Positions 7,966-16,879 of a stretch of DNA of 64,000 bases are shown piece by piece. The notes beneath the pieces are model-generated. The model saw nothing but the letters and a program-made list of their open reading frames with translations. It was not told where the DNA came from and searched no databases. The position numbers were made by a program, and so were the translations under genes. Where the stretch lies: assembly GCF_003725295.1 (NCBI RefSeq), contig NZ_QICB01000004.1, positions 1 to 64,000 of the forward strand. The letters run 5' to 3'. The stretch's first letter is position 1. Every line of letters begins with the position of its first letter. Source of the DNA: Slackia faecicanis (GTDB lineage Bacteria; Actinomycetota; Coriobacteriia; Coriobacteriales; Eggerthellaceae).

Positions 7966-10900
7966 TCAGATGCGCGGCAGGTTCAGCACCACCGGCTCAC
8001 CCGACGCACCGCCCGGTACGACAACGCCTTGCGCCACCGCCCTGAAGCCGAACGCCTCGCATGCGGCCTGCGCCGCCCTGCGCCTGCGATACCAAAGCGC
8101 GCCGCCCGCCATCAGCACGAGCGCCAGCACGACCAGCGGCCACACGCCCATACCGCCCGCTTCGGGAAGCGGAAGCGTGTTGGTGACGGTAATCACATAG
8201 CCCGTGCCGTCATTGGCTACGGTGTAGCTGTAGTCGGTAGTTGCGTCATATCCGCCGATGAGCACCTCGGCAACCGAATAGGTGTAGTAGCGCACCGCTG
8301 GCGGATCGACCGCCGTATCTTCGAACGCTACAGGCAGGCCCGTCAGCACCTTGCGCCATGTTTCCGTCCACTCAGAAGCATCGGCTGCGGTCAACGTGAC
8401 GTCCAACACGCCGTTCGTACCGAACGTCGCGTCTTCCACCACCTCACCGGCAGCATTCACATACGTGCGCTTAAGCTTGAATACCACCTCGCTGGGACGC
8501 GTTCCGCCCGCGTTCGCGTTATCCTTCCACACTTTCCGCAGCGTAATTTCCACTTGCGCCAAACACGGATCTTGGCCATCGCCAGGTTCAGGCGTAATGC
8601 CGCCCTCGACCGGGGTGTTGATCGCGTCGTCCATAAGCACCGCCTTCGCAGGCGACACATAGGCATCCATTGCCACAGGGGCAACGCCGCCGCCTTGCAT
8701 AACCGCACCCTTCAGGTCATCGAAAGTCGAAATCTTCTCGTAATGCTGAACCTTGTAGCGGTTGTAGTCTTCACCGCTCGCCGTATCCTGCTGAGCAGTC
8801 GAGAACTGGCCCTTGCCCTGCGCCACAGCCTGCCCCAGTGCAGCATTCATGTCTCGATAGATGGAATACAGGTTGTAGCGGCCTTCGTTGTCCTGGCCCT
8901 CGATTGCTTTCTTTCCCTTGCCGCCCTGTTTCTCGTCGAAATACACCGACTGCAAGTTGGTCATACCCGAGAACGGACCCACCAATTGCTCGGTACCGCG
9001 CACAACATCGCAGTACACCAACTCGTTATGCTCGAACAGGCCCTCCTTGTTGTGTCCCACAAAGCCGCCAGCATACCCCGCGTTATCAGGGCGATGGTTC
9101 TCATTTCCCGGAAGGCCCCCTTCGACCGCAGCGCCATCGACGTCCTGAGTGGCACCGCCGCCGAAAACGTCGTAACCCGCGCGCGAACCCGTGACCATGG
9201 AGTTGGTTACCGTGGTGCGATTGCCCTTAATGAGCGTGATTTCGAGATTCGCCCTGGTATCTTCACCCTTGATCAGGCCGTCCTTATTACACGGCAACTT
9301 GATCGTCGAATCGCCAATCGTCACGATGGCGGCATCCGACTGCGCAGGATCATTGGGGTCCCCTTTTGCAAGCGCTACGCCGATGCGCAAACCAAGCAGG
9401 TTCACATACAACAGATCACCATCAGAGAGGATCTTCAGGCCCAGCAAGTCTCCCAGGCCAGGGATGACGAAGCCGCTCAGGTCGATAACCCCGAGATTCT
9501 CCAAGTCTGCAACATAGAGCGCTTTGACTAGCTGATCGACAATGACCAGCAACAACTCCACAACGACGGAGTCGAGCTGCGTTTCGACGATAAACGACTT
9601 ATCGGTTTGACCGATAAATCCACCGGAAACCTGGTCGCTTCGCACGATGCCGAGATTCGTCACTTCGCATCCATCGATCTTGGACAGATCGCCCATCCCC
9701 ACAAAGCCGCCCGCGATGTTTTGCGCGGCATTGTTGCCCTGCTCGACGATGGGCTGCTTCACCTCGCCGCCGCTCGTCACCGTGAAGCCCGAGGCTATGC
9801 CCTCGACACGACAACGATCGGCATGCGACCCCCACACGTCCAACGCTCCGGCCTGCAGTTTCAGCAAATCGAAAACGCCCTTAACGCCGGCGGTCGCCTC
9901 ATCCACGTCGACCGTGGAATTCTTGCCCATATAGCCAGCAAAACCACCTGCGTAACTCGGTGCCGTCACTGCGGAAAGCCCGCGCACGGTGCAATCCTTG
10001 ACCGAGCCGTTCAACAGACTGCCCGCGAAGCCGCCCGCGTTGCCGAAATAGCGCAACGACGCCATGGTGCCGACGGTATCGGCCTTATTGGCGCGCACCT
10101 GGGCGCCGTCGGCCACGCCCGTCACATCGGCGTGATACACGTAGCTACGGAACGCATCAAGCACGCTGGCGTTGCCAAGCCCGATCAGGCTCAGGATGGA
10201 AGTCTTGTTGGTGCCGGCATCGGTGCCGCCCACATCAGCCGCACTACCCACGTCGGCCAGGCCCACGAAGCCGCCTGCGTTCTTTCCGCCCGTGACGCCG
10301 CGCAGGCCCGCGACCGTCAGCCTGGACTCCCCCTTCTTGCTACCAAGCACCGCCGATTCGCAGCCGCCCACAAAGCCTCCGGCGGCCGTAGCGAACTCCG
10401 TCGCCCCAGCCTGCTGGCACGATCCGTCAACCACAAAGCCCCATGCCTCGTCGGCGGGCGTCACGGACGCTCCGCGAATAGTGGTCATGGTGGCTTCAAG
10501 CACGTTGGCGACTTCGCTCGGCTGCTTGATGACGGTATCGAGAATGCCCTGCAAAAGGCCATTGCTTGCATTAGTGTTCGCATCGGTCGCAGAACCAGGA
10601 GCTGCAGTGCCCGCATAGCCGCCCACCGTATTGGAGCCTTTCACCAAGCGCAGGTTACCCACGTTACAGCCCGTGGCGCCCTGGGTGTCGCCCCAAATCT
10701 GTGCGCCTTCGGCATAACCCACATAGCCGCCGGCGTGACCAAGATCGTGCTTGACGTCATCGGCCGCAACGCCCGTTCCAAGCGCCTGCACGGTCATGCC
10801 TTCGCGGTAACCGACCGTGGAAGACGAACCTTGAATGCTGGGTACGAACACCTCCGCGGCAGAGACAAGCTGGCCCACATTGAGGTTGAGGCCTAGAATG

Positions 10901-13900
10901 CTCACGCTGCCCAAGTTCGCCGCGCCGCCGCTTTCCATGAAGCCCGCATAGCCGCCTGCAGCGCGCATGCCGCGCACGAGCTTTGCGTCGTTGGCCGCAC
11001 CGTCGCTAACCACGCCGCTGCGCATGATGCCCACGTAGCCGCCCGCCACGCCGCCATCGCATTCGTTTGCGGTGACGCTGTACGCATCGCGGCCCGCCAC
11101 CACGTTGAAGCCATAAACGTAGTCGGCGATCTTGGCATCGAGCTCCCCTTGCGAGCTCACTTTGCCGCCCTGAGCCAAATCGGCGCCGAAGCCGCCGTTC
11201 ACGCCCACGAAATCGACCCACTTATTCCACGTGTCCATATCGACGCCGGACAGCGGTCCCGTCACGCGCGTCTGACGCTGCGTGGGGTAGACGACCGACA
11301 GCGCGGAGGCGAGCGTATCGACCTTGATCAGGCCGAACAGCAGGCTCAAGCTGCCGGTGTCGGCCGTATCGGCAGGACGCATATAGCCCGTATAGCCGCC
11401 CGAAACTTCGGTTCCGAACACCGAGCGCATACGGTCGGCAAACGCCGTGCGCGTAGGACCGGTGTACGCCGCAGCCTTCCAATCCCGCGTGTCTTTGCCC
11501 CAAATTTGGCCGCCTTCGTTATACCCCGCATAGCCGCCGGCCATGCCGCGCATAGTCGCGCCGTCAGATGCTGCCTGCGCACGCACTACGCCGCCGCAAG
11601 GCACGCAGTCGGTAGAACTGTTGCGCACCGTGGGAACGAAGTCTTCCACCAAATTCGCCAAGCTGTCGATGTTGACGAGCTTCTTCAAAACGCTGCTCTC
11701 GCCGCCGCCCAGCACGCCTGCCGCGCTGCCGGGCTCCATGCCGCCAGCGTAACCGCCCGCAGCAATACGGCCCACCACATGAGAGAACGAATGAGCGCTC
11801 GAATCCTGAATATGCGCTCCGGTGATACGTCCCGCGAAACCGCCGGCATAGCCTTCCTCGCCATTGGCCGTAGTGGCACGAACCGCATAACCGCCAGGCA
11901 TGCCGTATACGTCGGAATGCTCGACAGTGGAAACCATCACATTGAGCGCGGAAAGCACATCCTTCAAGTTGATGGCCGACCCAAGAATTCCCAGGCCTTC
12001 GCCCACCGATGCAGTAGAGCCGATGTCCAATCGTCCCGCATACCCGCCTGCATAACGCAAGCCGTCGATGGCCCAGCGCGCCGCAGGGTCGTAGTAGGCG
12101 TCGATAGCATAGGCCTCAAGATCGCTCGGATCGACAATCTTGGTATGCGCGACTTTGTTCACGTCGCAATTCGAAATTTGGGCACCCGAAGCATAGCCCG
12201 CAAAGCCGCCGGCGGCACCGGAATTCGCATCAAGCGCATCAATGCGGCTCGCGCGCACCGTGAAGCCCTCAGGCGAGTTCACACCCGCGTCCGACACCGT
12301 GGCCACATACGCATCGATCAAGCTGAGCAAGTTGGACAAGTCGACTTTCAGACCCTTGATGCCGCCCAAAATGCTCAAACCGCCGCCACCATCGGCCGCA
12401 GCCGCAAGCGCGCCCGAGGTAAGAAAGCCCGCGAAGCCGCCGGCATAGCTACCGCCCTCGACGCTCTTCAGGTTGTTGACCGCCCATTGATCGGCATCCG
12501 CATCGTCAGCTGGCATGCCCTCCACCACGCCGCTGCGAAACACGCCCGCGAAGCCGCCGGCCTCGTCGGCCGCGACGGTAGCGTCGCCTGCGTAGGTCAC
12601 GTTGCAGTCACTGTATTTCGGAATAAGATACGGAACGGCGTCCAGCAGGCCGGCAATAGACCCCAGTTTGAGAATGGCCGCGTCGTCGGCGACGTCGGCC
12701 AAGCCGCCCGTTTCCGAATTTCCCACGAAACCGCCCGCGGCGCCGTTATCGACATCAGCAAAAACGCGATGCAAGCCCACAACATTACAGTTAGAAAGCT
12801 GGCCGCTGCGGTTATCCGCCACGAACCCGCCGGCAAGCGCCGCCGAAACACCGGCATCAGGAGCCACATCGGCAATCGCCTCGACTGCAAAACCGTTCGC
12901 GCGACCCGCAACCGAGCAATTATCCGCTGTCACATTGACGCCCTCGCCCACGGCAAGCAAGCCCTTGATGCTCACAGCACCCAAACCCAGCAGGTCAAGC
13001 CCGCTGCCGCCCGCCAAGCTGCCAGGGCCCATGCCGCCCGCGAAGCCGCCAGCGCGCGTGCCCGCCCGAACAGAGCCGATGTTGTCGATATGCACGTTGA
13101 TGCACGAACCGCCCGTCGCATTGGCAACGGCTCCGCCCGCATATGCATCGCCGGCCACCACAGCTGCGCCGTCGGGAACGCCCGCCACCGTGACGTCGCT
13201 CAACTCGAACGCCAGGTAGCCGCCCAAGCCGACCGTATTGTTGATGATGCCACCCACAGAAGCCGTGCCGAGCAAGCCGGCAATGCCGCCGGCGCAAGAC
13301 TGAACGGCCTCCACCGAACGCAAGCCCTTGAGCACGACCGCCCTTCCGCTTGCCGGATGCGTCACGGTTCCCTGGCTCCAGAATTTGATGTCATTGAGAT
13401 GCAGCTGATCGGCCGCGGCAATTACCACGCCGTCACCGCGGCCGACGATGCCGCCGGCGCAATCGTTGGCAGAATGCACGGTGAAATCGCCGCTCATCTG
13501 CACGCCCAACAATTTCGACTCTTCGACGCCCACCAGCGAAAGCAGGTCCTGCGCCGCTTCGGGATTGCTCGTCAGCAGGCCGTTAAGCAAACCGTTGACG
13601 CCTGCCAGCAGGTCAGAATCCTTATTCTCTCCGCGGCCGAGGTCAGTCACCCAGCCAACAGTGGCCGCGCCGGCGAAGCCGCCGGCAATCGCCTTGACCT
13701 TGTGCACATTCTCGATGATCCATTCGTGGCCCGTAGCCGAAACACTCACGGCGCCTTCGATGAAATCATCGACGGCGTAGCTGTTCGCCATAGCGCCTGC
13801 GAAGCCGCCGGCGTAGCATTCCGCCGTCACCGTGACACCCGAACGCACGGTGCATCCCACCGCCACGCTTTGCGGCTGAGCGACACGCACCAGCTCGCCG

Positions 13901-15855
13901 AGCAACTTCGAAAGAGCACCTTTCATTACGTCGTTGCGCATAAGACCCGCGAAACCGCCGGCATACAGGTTGCTTTTCACGGCATACGCATTAGCGCTTT
14001 CAACGAAGCAATCCTGGGCGATGGTGCCCACCATAGCTCCGACGAAGCCGCCTGCGTAGTCCTTGTCGACGGCGGTGGTCATTTCGTTCGCAGCAAAATC
14101 CTTCACGCCGCAAGCAGAGATGATGGGGTTCATGTAGTCGATCGGGATCAGTTGCCCCGCCTTAATCACATTGCTATCAAGCAAAAGCGTAATGACATCG
14201 CCCAGGCCGACTCCCGGTATGACATTCAAGAGCCCAGCAAGCAACTTGACCAAACCGTTCGCCAAACCCGAAATCCCGTCATAGAGCGTTTCGCCCTGAA
14301 CGTATCCCGCAAAACCGCCTGTGTAGGCATTGATGCTTTTCACGGATACATCGGAAACCTCGCAACCCGAAATTTCGACAGGACCGACAACGCGGCCCAC
14401 AAAAGCACCCGTCGCAAGCGACGTGGGGTCTGCGGCTCGAATATGCAGCAAATTGGAAACAAGCTTCGGCAGGTCAGGCACGCCTAAAGCCTCCAGCACG
14501 GGGCCAAGCAGCAAACCAAGAAGACCTCCGACCAAGTCGCCAAGCAACCCCGCAAGCGCACTAACCAAAGATTGATCGACATACGCCTCGGTAAAACCGT
14601 TATCCACCTTCACGCCCTTGAGGGTGATGTTGCTGACCGTCGCGGTCCCAGGGCGCGCGAACATATCGTTATCGTCGTGATCAGCCGAAATGGTCCCGAA
14701 AAAGCCAACGCCCATTTGTTCGCCCACGCTAAGCCGCCCAGATTGAATAACGCTCACGTTGCCGATGACGGGATTGGCGACCTTCGTGACATCGGTAATG
14801 CCTTTGCCATCAGCGCTGATGCAGCCCCACAGGCTGCCAGCCGTGCCAGGCGCATCGCTTTTCGCACCGAGCATCGCGCCCGAGAACATGAGAGGCTGCC
14901 AAGCGACACCGCCCAAATCGATATCGCGAAAGATGATGTAGTTGGCATCGGCGGCATAGGTGGCAACGCCGCTATCGACATCCATATTCGGATCGATTTC
15001 GCCTGTTATCTGATTAACTCCGCAACGACCGGTGAGGGCTCCATGATTCTCTTGGATTTCACCGAAAACAAAGTCCTGTTTACCGTTCTGAGACGCAAGG
15101 AGGTCGGCGTCGCCGCCATAGAGCATGATCGGATCGCCGTTTTCATCCTTGTCGACCTCCCAATGAACGCCTTTGAGCTTCGCCTGGTAAGCGGCTGTAT
15201 GCACCTTCGCACCAGACCCGATCGCACGCAGCTGCTGCTCGTTACCGATAAGGATGTACTGAGTTCCATTGATTTCTTTGACGACTTGCCCCTTGAAGTC
15301 GCGGCCGCCGAGGGCATCCACCGCCGCGCGGTCGGCAAGCAGCACGTTGCCCGCTTCACCGTCGCCCTGCTGCAGCACCTCGGCACCTTCGATCGCCGCG
15401 GCATCCTGCTGGGCGTCTGACGCCTCGCCCGAAACGGCGGCATCCTGGCCAGAAGCGGCTTCGTCATTCGTCGCAGCATCGCCCTGCACGGCTTCATCAT
15501 GAGGCGCGGATTCTTCCTGAATGTCATCAAGCGGTGCAATATTCGCATCTGAATCGGCGGCCTGGTCGACAGGATTCGTCAGCAGAGAAACGCCAGGCTC
15601 GTCATCCGGATAAGAGCACAGCGCGGCATCGACGGCCGCAAAATCAACCGCGGACTGGAAATCGAAAACAGGACTCGCCTGAGCATCACTCCGCTCGGAC
15701 GAACCCCCCCCCGTGAGGTTATTCTGCTCGGAAATCTTCGCCGAGGAATTCTCGTCGAGCGCAGGGCTATCGGCATATGCCCTGTAACTTGTCGGAGACC
15801 ATCCCAACACCAGCGAGAAGGTCAACACTGCTGCCATGGTTTTTCGAAAAAACAC
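7966..15855 (-). CDS. Giant GLUG-repeat adhesin, probable pilus tip protein, LPEAG-anchored
   Basis: The protein has about 2629 residues. I chose a GTG start at 15855: AGGAG lies 6 bases upstream, and it gives a clean signal peptide cut near AYA (residue 28). An acidic Ser/Asp/Glu-rich region follows. Then about 30 GLUG-type units run through most of the length, each with a GGFAG/GGYVG core and usually a nearby Cys-x-Val. Close to the C-terminus is a Cna-B domain (LRKVWKDN), then LPEAGG, a hydrophobic helix and RRRR. Unusually, about 36 residues follow the arginines. It is the first gene of the pilus operon, so a large adhesive tip subunit is likely. A G9 tract near codons 48-51 could switch it on and off. 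Confidence 0.88.
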   Translation of the reverse strand: MFFRKTMAAVLTFSLVLGWSPTSYRAYADSPALDENSSAKISEQNNLTGGGSSERSDAQASPVFDFQSAVDFAAVDAALCSYPDDEPGVSLLTNPVDQAADSDANIAPLDDIQEESAPHDEAVQGDAATNDEAASGQDAAVSGEASDAQQDAAAIEGAEVLQQGDGEAGNVLLADRAAVDALGGRDFKGQVVKEINGTQYILIGNEQQLRAIGSGAKVHTAAYQAKLKGVHWEVDKDENGDPIMLYGGDADLLASQNGKQDFVFGEIQENHGALTGRCGVNQITGEIDPNMDVDSGVATYAADANYIIFRDIDLGGVAWQPLMFSGAMLGAKSDAPGTAGSLWGCISADGKGITDVTKVANPVIGNVSVIQSGRLSVGEQMGVGFFGTISADHDDNDMFARPGTATVSNITLKGVKVDNGFTEAYVDQSLVSALAGLLGDLVGGLLGLLLGPVLEALGVPDLPKLVSNLLHIRAADPTSLATGAFVGRVVGPVEISGCEVSDVSVKSINAYTGGFAGYVQGETLYDGISGLANGLVKLLAGLLNVIPGVGLGDVITLLLDSNVIKAGQLIPIDYMNPIISACGVKDFAANEMTTAVDKDYAGGFVGAMVGTIAQDCFVESANAYAVKSNLYAGGFAGLMRNDVMKGALSKLLGELVRVAQPQSVAVGCTVRSGVTVTAECYAGGFAGAMANSYAVDDFIEGAVSVSATGHEWIIENVHKVKAIAGGFAGAATVGWVTDLGRGENKDSDLLAGVNGLLNGLLTSNPEAAQDLLSLVGVEESKLLGVQMSGDFTVHSANDCAGGIVGRGDGVVIAAADQLHLNDIKFWSQGTVTHPASGRAVVLKGLRSVEAVQSCAGGIAGLLGTASVGGIINNTVGLGGYLAFELSDVTVAGVPDGAAVVAGDAYAGGAVANATGGSCINVHIDNIGSVRAGTRAGGFAGGMGPGSLAGGSGLDLLGLGAVSIKGLLAVGEGVNVTADNCSVAGRANGFAVEAIADVAPDAGVSAALAGGFVADNRSGQLSNCNVVGLHRVFADVDNGAAGGFVGNSETGGLADVADDAAILKLGSIAGLLDAVPYLIPKYSDCNVTYAGDATVAADEAGGFAGVFRSGVVEGMPADDADADQWAVNNLKSVEGGSYAGGFAGFLTSGALAAAADGGGGLSILGGIKGLKVDLSNLLSLIDAYVATVSDAGVNSPEGFTVRASRIDALDANSGAAGGFAGYASGAQISNCDVNKVAHTKIVDPSDLEAYAIDAYYDPAARWAIDGLRYAGGYAGRLDIGSTASVGEGLGILGSAINLKDVLSALNVMVSTVEHSDVYGMPGGYAVRATTANGEEGYAGGFAGRITGAHIQDSSAHSFSHVVGRIAAGGYAGGMEPGSAAGVLGGGESSVLKKLVNIDSLANLVEDFVPTVRNSSTDCVPCGGVVRAQAASDGATMRGMAGGYAGYNEGGQIWGKDTRDWKAAAYTGPTRTAFADRMRSVFGTEVSGGYTGYMRPADTADTGSLSLLFGLIKVDTLASALSVVYPTQRQTRVTGPLSGVDMDTWNKWVDFVGVNGGFGADLAQGGKVSSQGELDAKIADYVYGFNVVAGRDAYSVTANECDGGVAGGYVGIMRSGVVSDGAANDAKLVRGMRAAGGYAGFMESGGAANLGSVSILGLNLNVGQLVSAAEVFVPSIQGSSSTVGYREGMTVQALGTGVAADDVKHDLGHAGGYVGYAEGAQIWGDTQGATGCNVGNLRLVKGSNTVGGYAGTAAPGSATDANTNASNGLLQGILDTVIKQPSEVANVLEATMTTIRGASVTPADEAWGFVVDGSCQQAGATEFATAAGGFVGGCESAVLGSKKGESRLTVAGLRGVTGGKNAGGFVGLADVGSAADVGGTDAGTNKTSILSLIGLGNASVLDAFRSYVYHADVTGVADGAQVRANKADTVGTMASLRYFGNAGGFAGSLLNGSVKDCTVRGLSAVTAPSYAGGFAGYMGKNSTVDVDEATAGVKGVFDLLKLQAGALDVWGSHADRCRVEGIASGFTVTSGGEVKQPIVEQGNNAAQNIAGGFVGMGDLSKIDGCEVTNLGIVRSDQVSGGFIGQTDKSFIVETQLDSVVVELLLVIVDQLVKALYVADLENLGVIDLSGFVIPGLGDLLGLKILSDGDLLYVNLLGLRIGVALAKGDPNDPAQSDAAIVTIGDSTIKLPCNKDGLIKGEDTRANLEITLIKGNRTTVTNSMVTGSRAGYDVFGGGATQDVDGAAVEGGLPGNENHRPDNAGYAGGFVGHNKEGLFEHNELVYCDVVRGTEQLVGPFSGMTNLQSVYFDEKQGGKGKKAIEGQDNEGRYNLYSIYRDMNAALGQAVAQGKGQFSTAQQDTASGEDYNRYKVQHYEKISTFDDLKGAVMQGGGVAPVAMDAYVSPAKAVLMDDAINTPVEGGITPEPGDGQDPCLAQVEITLRKVWKDNANAGGTRPSEVVFKLKRTYVNAAGEVVEDATFGTNGVLDVTLTAADASEWTETWRKVLTGLPVAFEDTAVDPPAVRYYTYSVAEVLIGGYDATTDYSYTVANDGTGYVITVTNTLPLPEAGGMGVWPLVVLALVLMAGGALWYRRRRAAQAACEAFGFRAVAQGVVVPGGASGEPVVLNLPRI
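15704..15712 (-). repeat. G9 homopolymer inside the adhesin coding region
   Basis: Nine consecutive G on the coding strand encode the three glycines of LTGGGSS at about residues 48-51, just after the signal peptide. Homopolymers of this length at the 5' end of surface-protein genes are classic slipped-strand phase-variation tracts. Gain or loss of one G would truncate the adhesin. Confidence 0.75.
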
Positions 15856-15884
15856 GCGCTTCTCCTGGAAGTAAAAAATCGCCA

Positions 15885-15890
15885 ATTATA
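15885..15890 (-). promoter_or_regulatory. Probable -10 element of the pilus operon
   Basis: The minus strand reads TATAAT here, 30 bases before the chosen GTG start, in an AT-rich region. This gives a short leader of about 20 to 25 bases that still contains the AGGAG ribosome site. No good -35 hexamer is visible at the usual spacing. Confidence 0.5.
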
Positions 15891-16039
15891 GCGGATCCAA
15901 AACGGATACATAAACAATCCAAAGAATCCCTTTTATATATTGGCTCTTTTGTGTTTTTCGTCAACTCAAAAGCAAAGTTTATTCCATTAAACGGTATGGA
16001 ATGTGTATTTGCTCCATAACTGATACAAATTGACTCACA

Positions 16040-16750
16040 TTAAAGGCGTGCATCGATCCATTCGTTGAACGATCCGAAGCGCGCTTCTACCGAATCGACG
16101 AATACCTTCAGATACTCTTCTCGGGCTTCGAACATGGCAGCCAGCACCTCGACGGCGTCCGGCGGCATAAGGCCCGCATAATGCGCCAGGTCGCGCTTAT
16201 TCATTTCGGCATTGCATTCATTGGTTAGCAGATAATCGGCCATAACGGCTTCGCCCGGCACGCCGCAGACGAGCTGCGCGCTGGCGCACACCACGCCCAC
16301 ACGGTCTTTTCCGTTGGCGCAATGCACCAATGCAGGTTTGCCGTCGGACAGAATGGCCGCCACGATATCGCGGACCGCGGCCTGATGATCGGCCATGACG
16401 CCATACAAGAACAGCATGCGGTCGCCCGGCTTCCCGTAGGCGGCCTTCACATGGCGTGACTTGGTTTCTTGCGTGCGCGCGGCATCGTCCTGCAGATCAA
16501 CCGGGCAGGTTCGCACGTCGAACGCCTCACACACGATCGCAGGCTCGGGGTTCGCCACGCGCTCCGTTTCCTTGCGAAGGTCATATACCGTTTCGATGCC
16601 AAGGGCCTTCAGCGCCGCCACGTCATCGGCCGTCGCATCGCTCAGCGCACGCGAGCGAAACAGCGTAGGACGCCCTTCGCAGCCGTCAAGGCCGGCGCAC
16701 GAGCGCAGACCGAATTTTTCACGCAGAACGGCGGGGGCGTCCACCACCAT
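16040..16750 (-). CDS. Tyrosine-protein phosphatase (dual-specificity-like, Y_phosphatase3 family)
   Basis: The 236-residue protein carries the phosphatase P-loop HCANGKDRVG with nucleophilic Cys and conserved Arg. Before it is a substrate-loop-like region with LFRSRALSDATADD, as in bacterial secreted and cytosolic tyrosine or lipid phosphatases. After it comes the helical VMADYLLTNE segment usual in this family. I chose the ATG at 16750 because AGGTGA lies 5 bases upstream; an upstream in-frame ATG at 16819 lacks a ribosome site. No signal peptide is seen. It lies between the pilus operon and a LuxR gene; no functional link is evident. Confidence 0.85.
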   Translation of the reverse strand: MVVDAPAVLREKFGLRSCAGLDGCEGRPTLFRSRALSDATADDVAALKALGIETVYDLRKETERVANPEPAIVCEAFDVRTCPVDLQDDAARTQETKSRHVKAAYGKPGDRMLFLYGVMADHQAAVRDIVAAILSDGKPALVHCANGKDRVGVVCASAQLVCGVPGEAVMADYLLTNECNAEMNKRDLAHYAGLMPPDAVEVLAAMFEAREEYLKVFVDSVEARFGSFNEWIDARL

Positions 16751-16879
16751 GGCATTCACCTGACTTTCGACGGATATTCGCAATGCATGTACAAACCGCC
16801 TAGCCAGGCGGGTATTCAAACCGGAATCGCGGCTTGCAAACAGCCGTCGGAAAACGCCGAAGCGACGGCGCGCGAAACG

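Noticed and set aside
9000-14300. Regular short DNA repeats resembling a CRISPR array
   Set aside because: The repeated GC-rich words encode the GGFAG cores of the adhesin at uneven spacing of about 50-100 codons; there are no spacers or cas genes.
11149-14487. Very long open frame on the plus strand
   Set aside because: It lies opposite the GLUG-repeat adhesin gene, has His/Arg/Ala-rich low-complexity composition and no domain; it is a by-product of the GC-rich repetitive coding strand.
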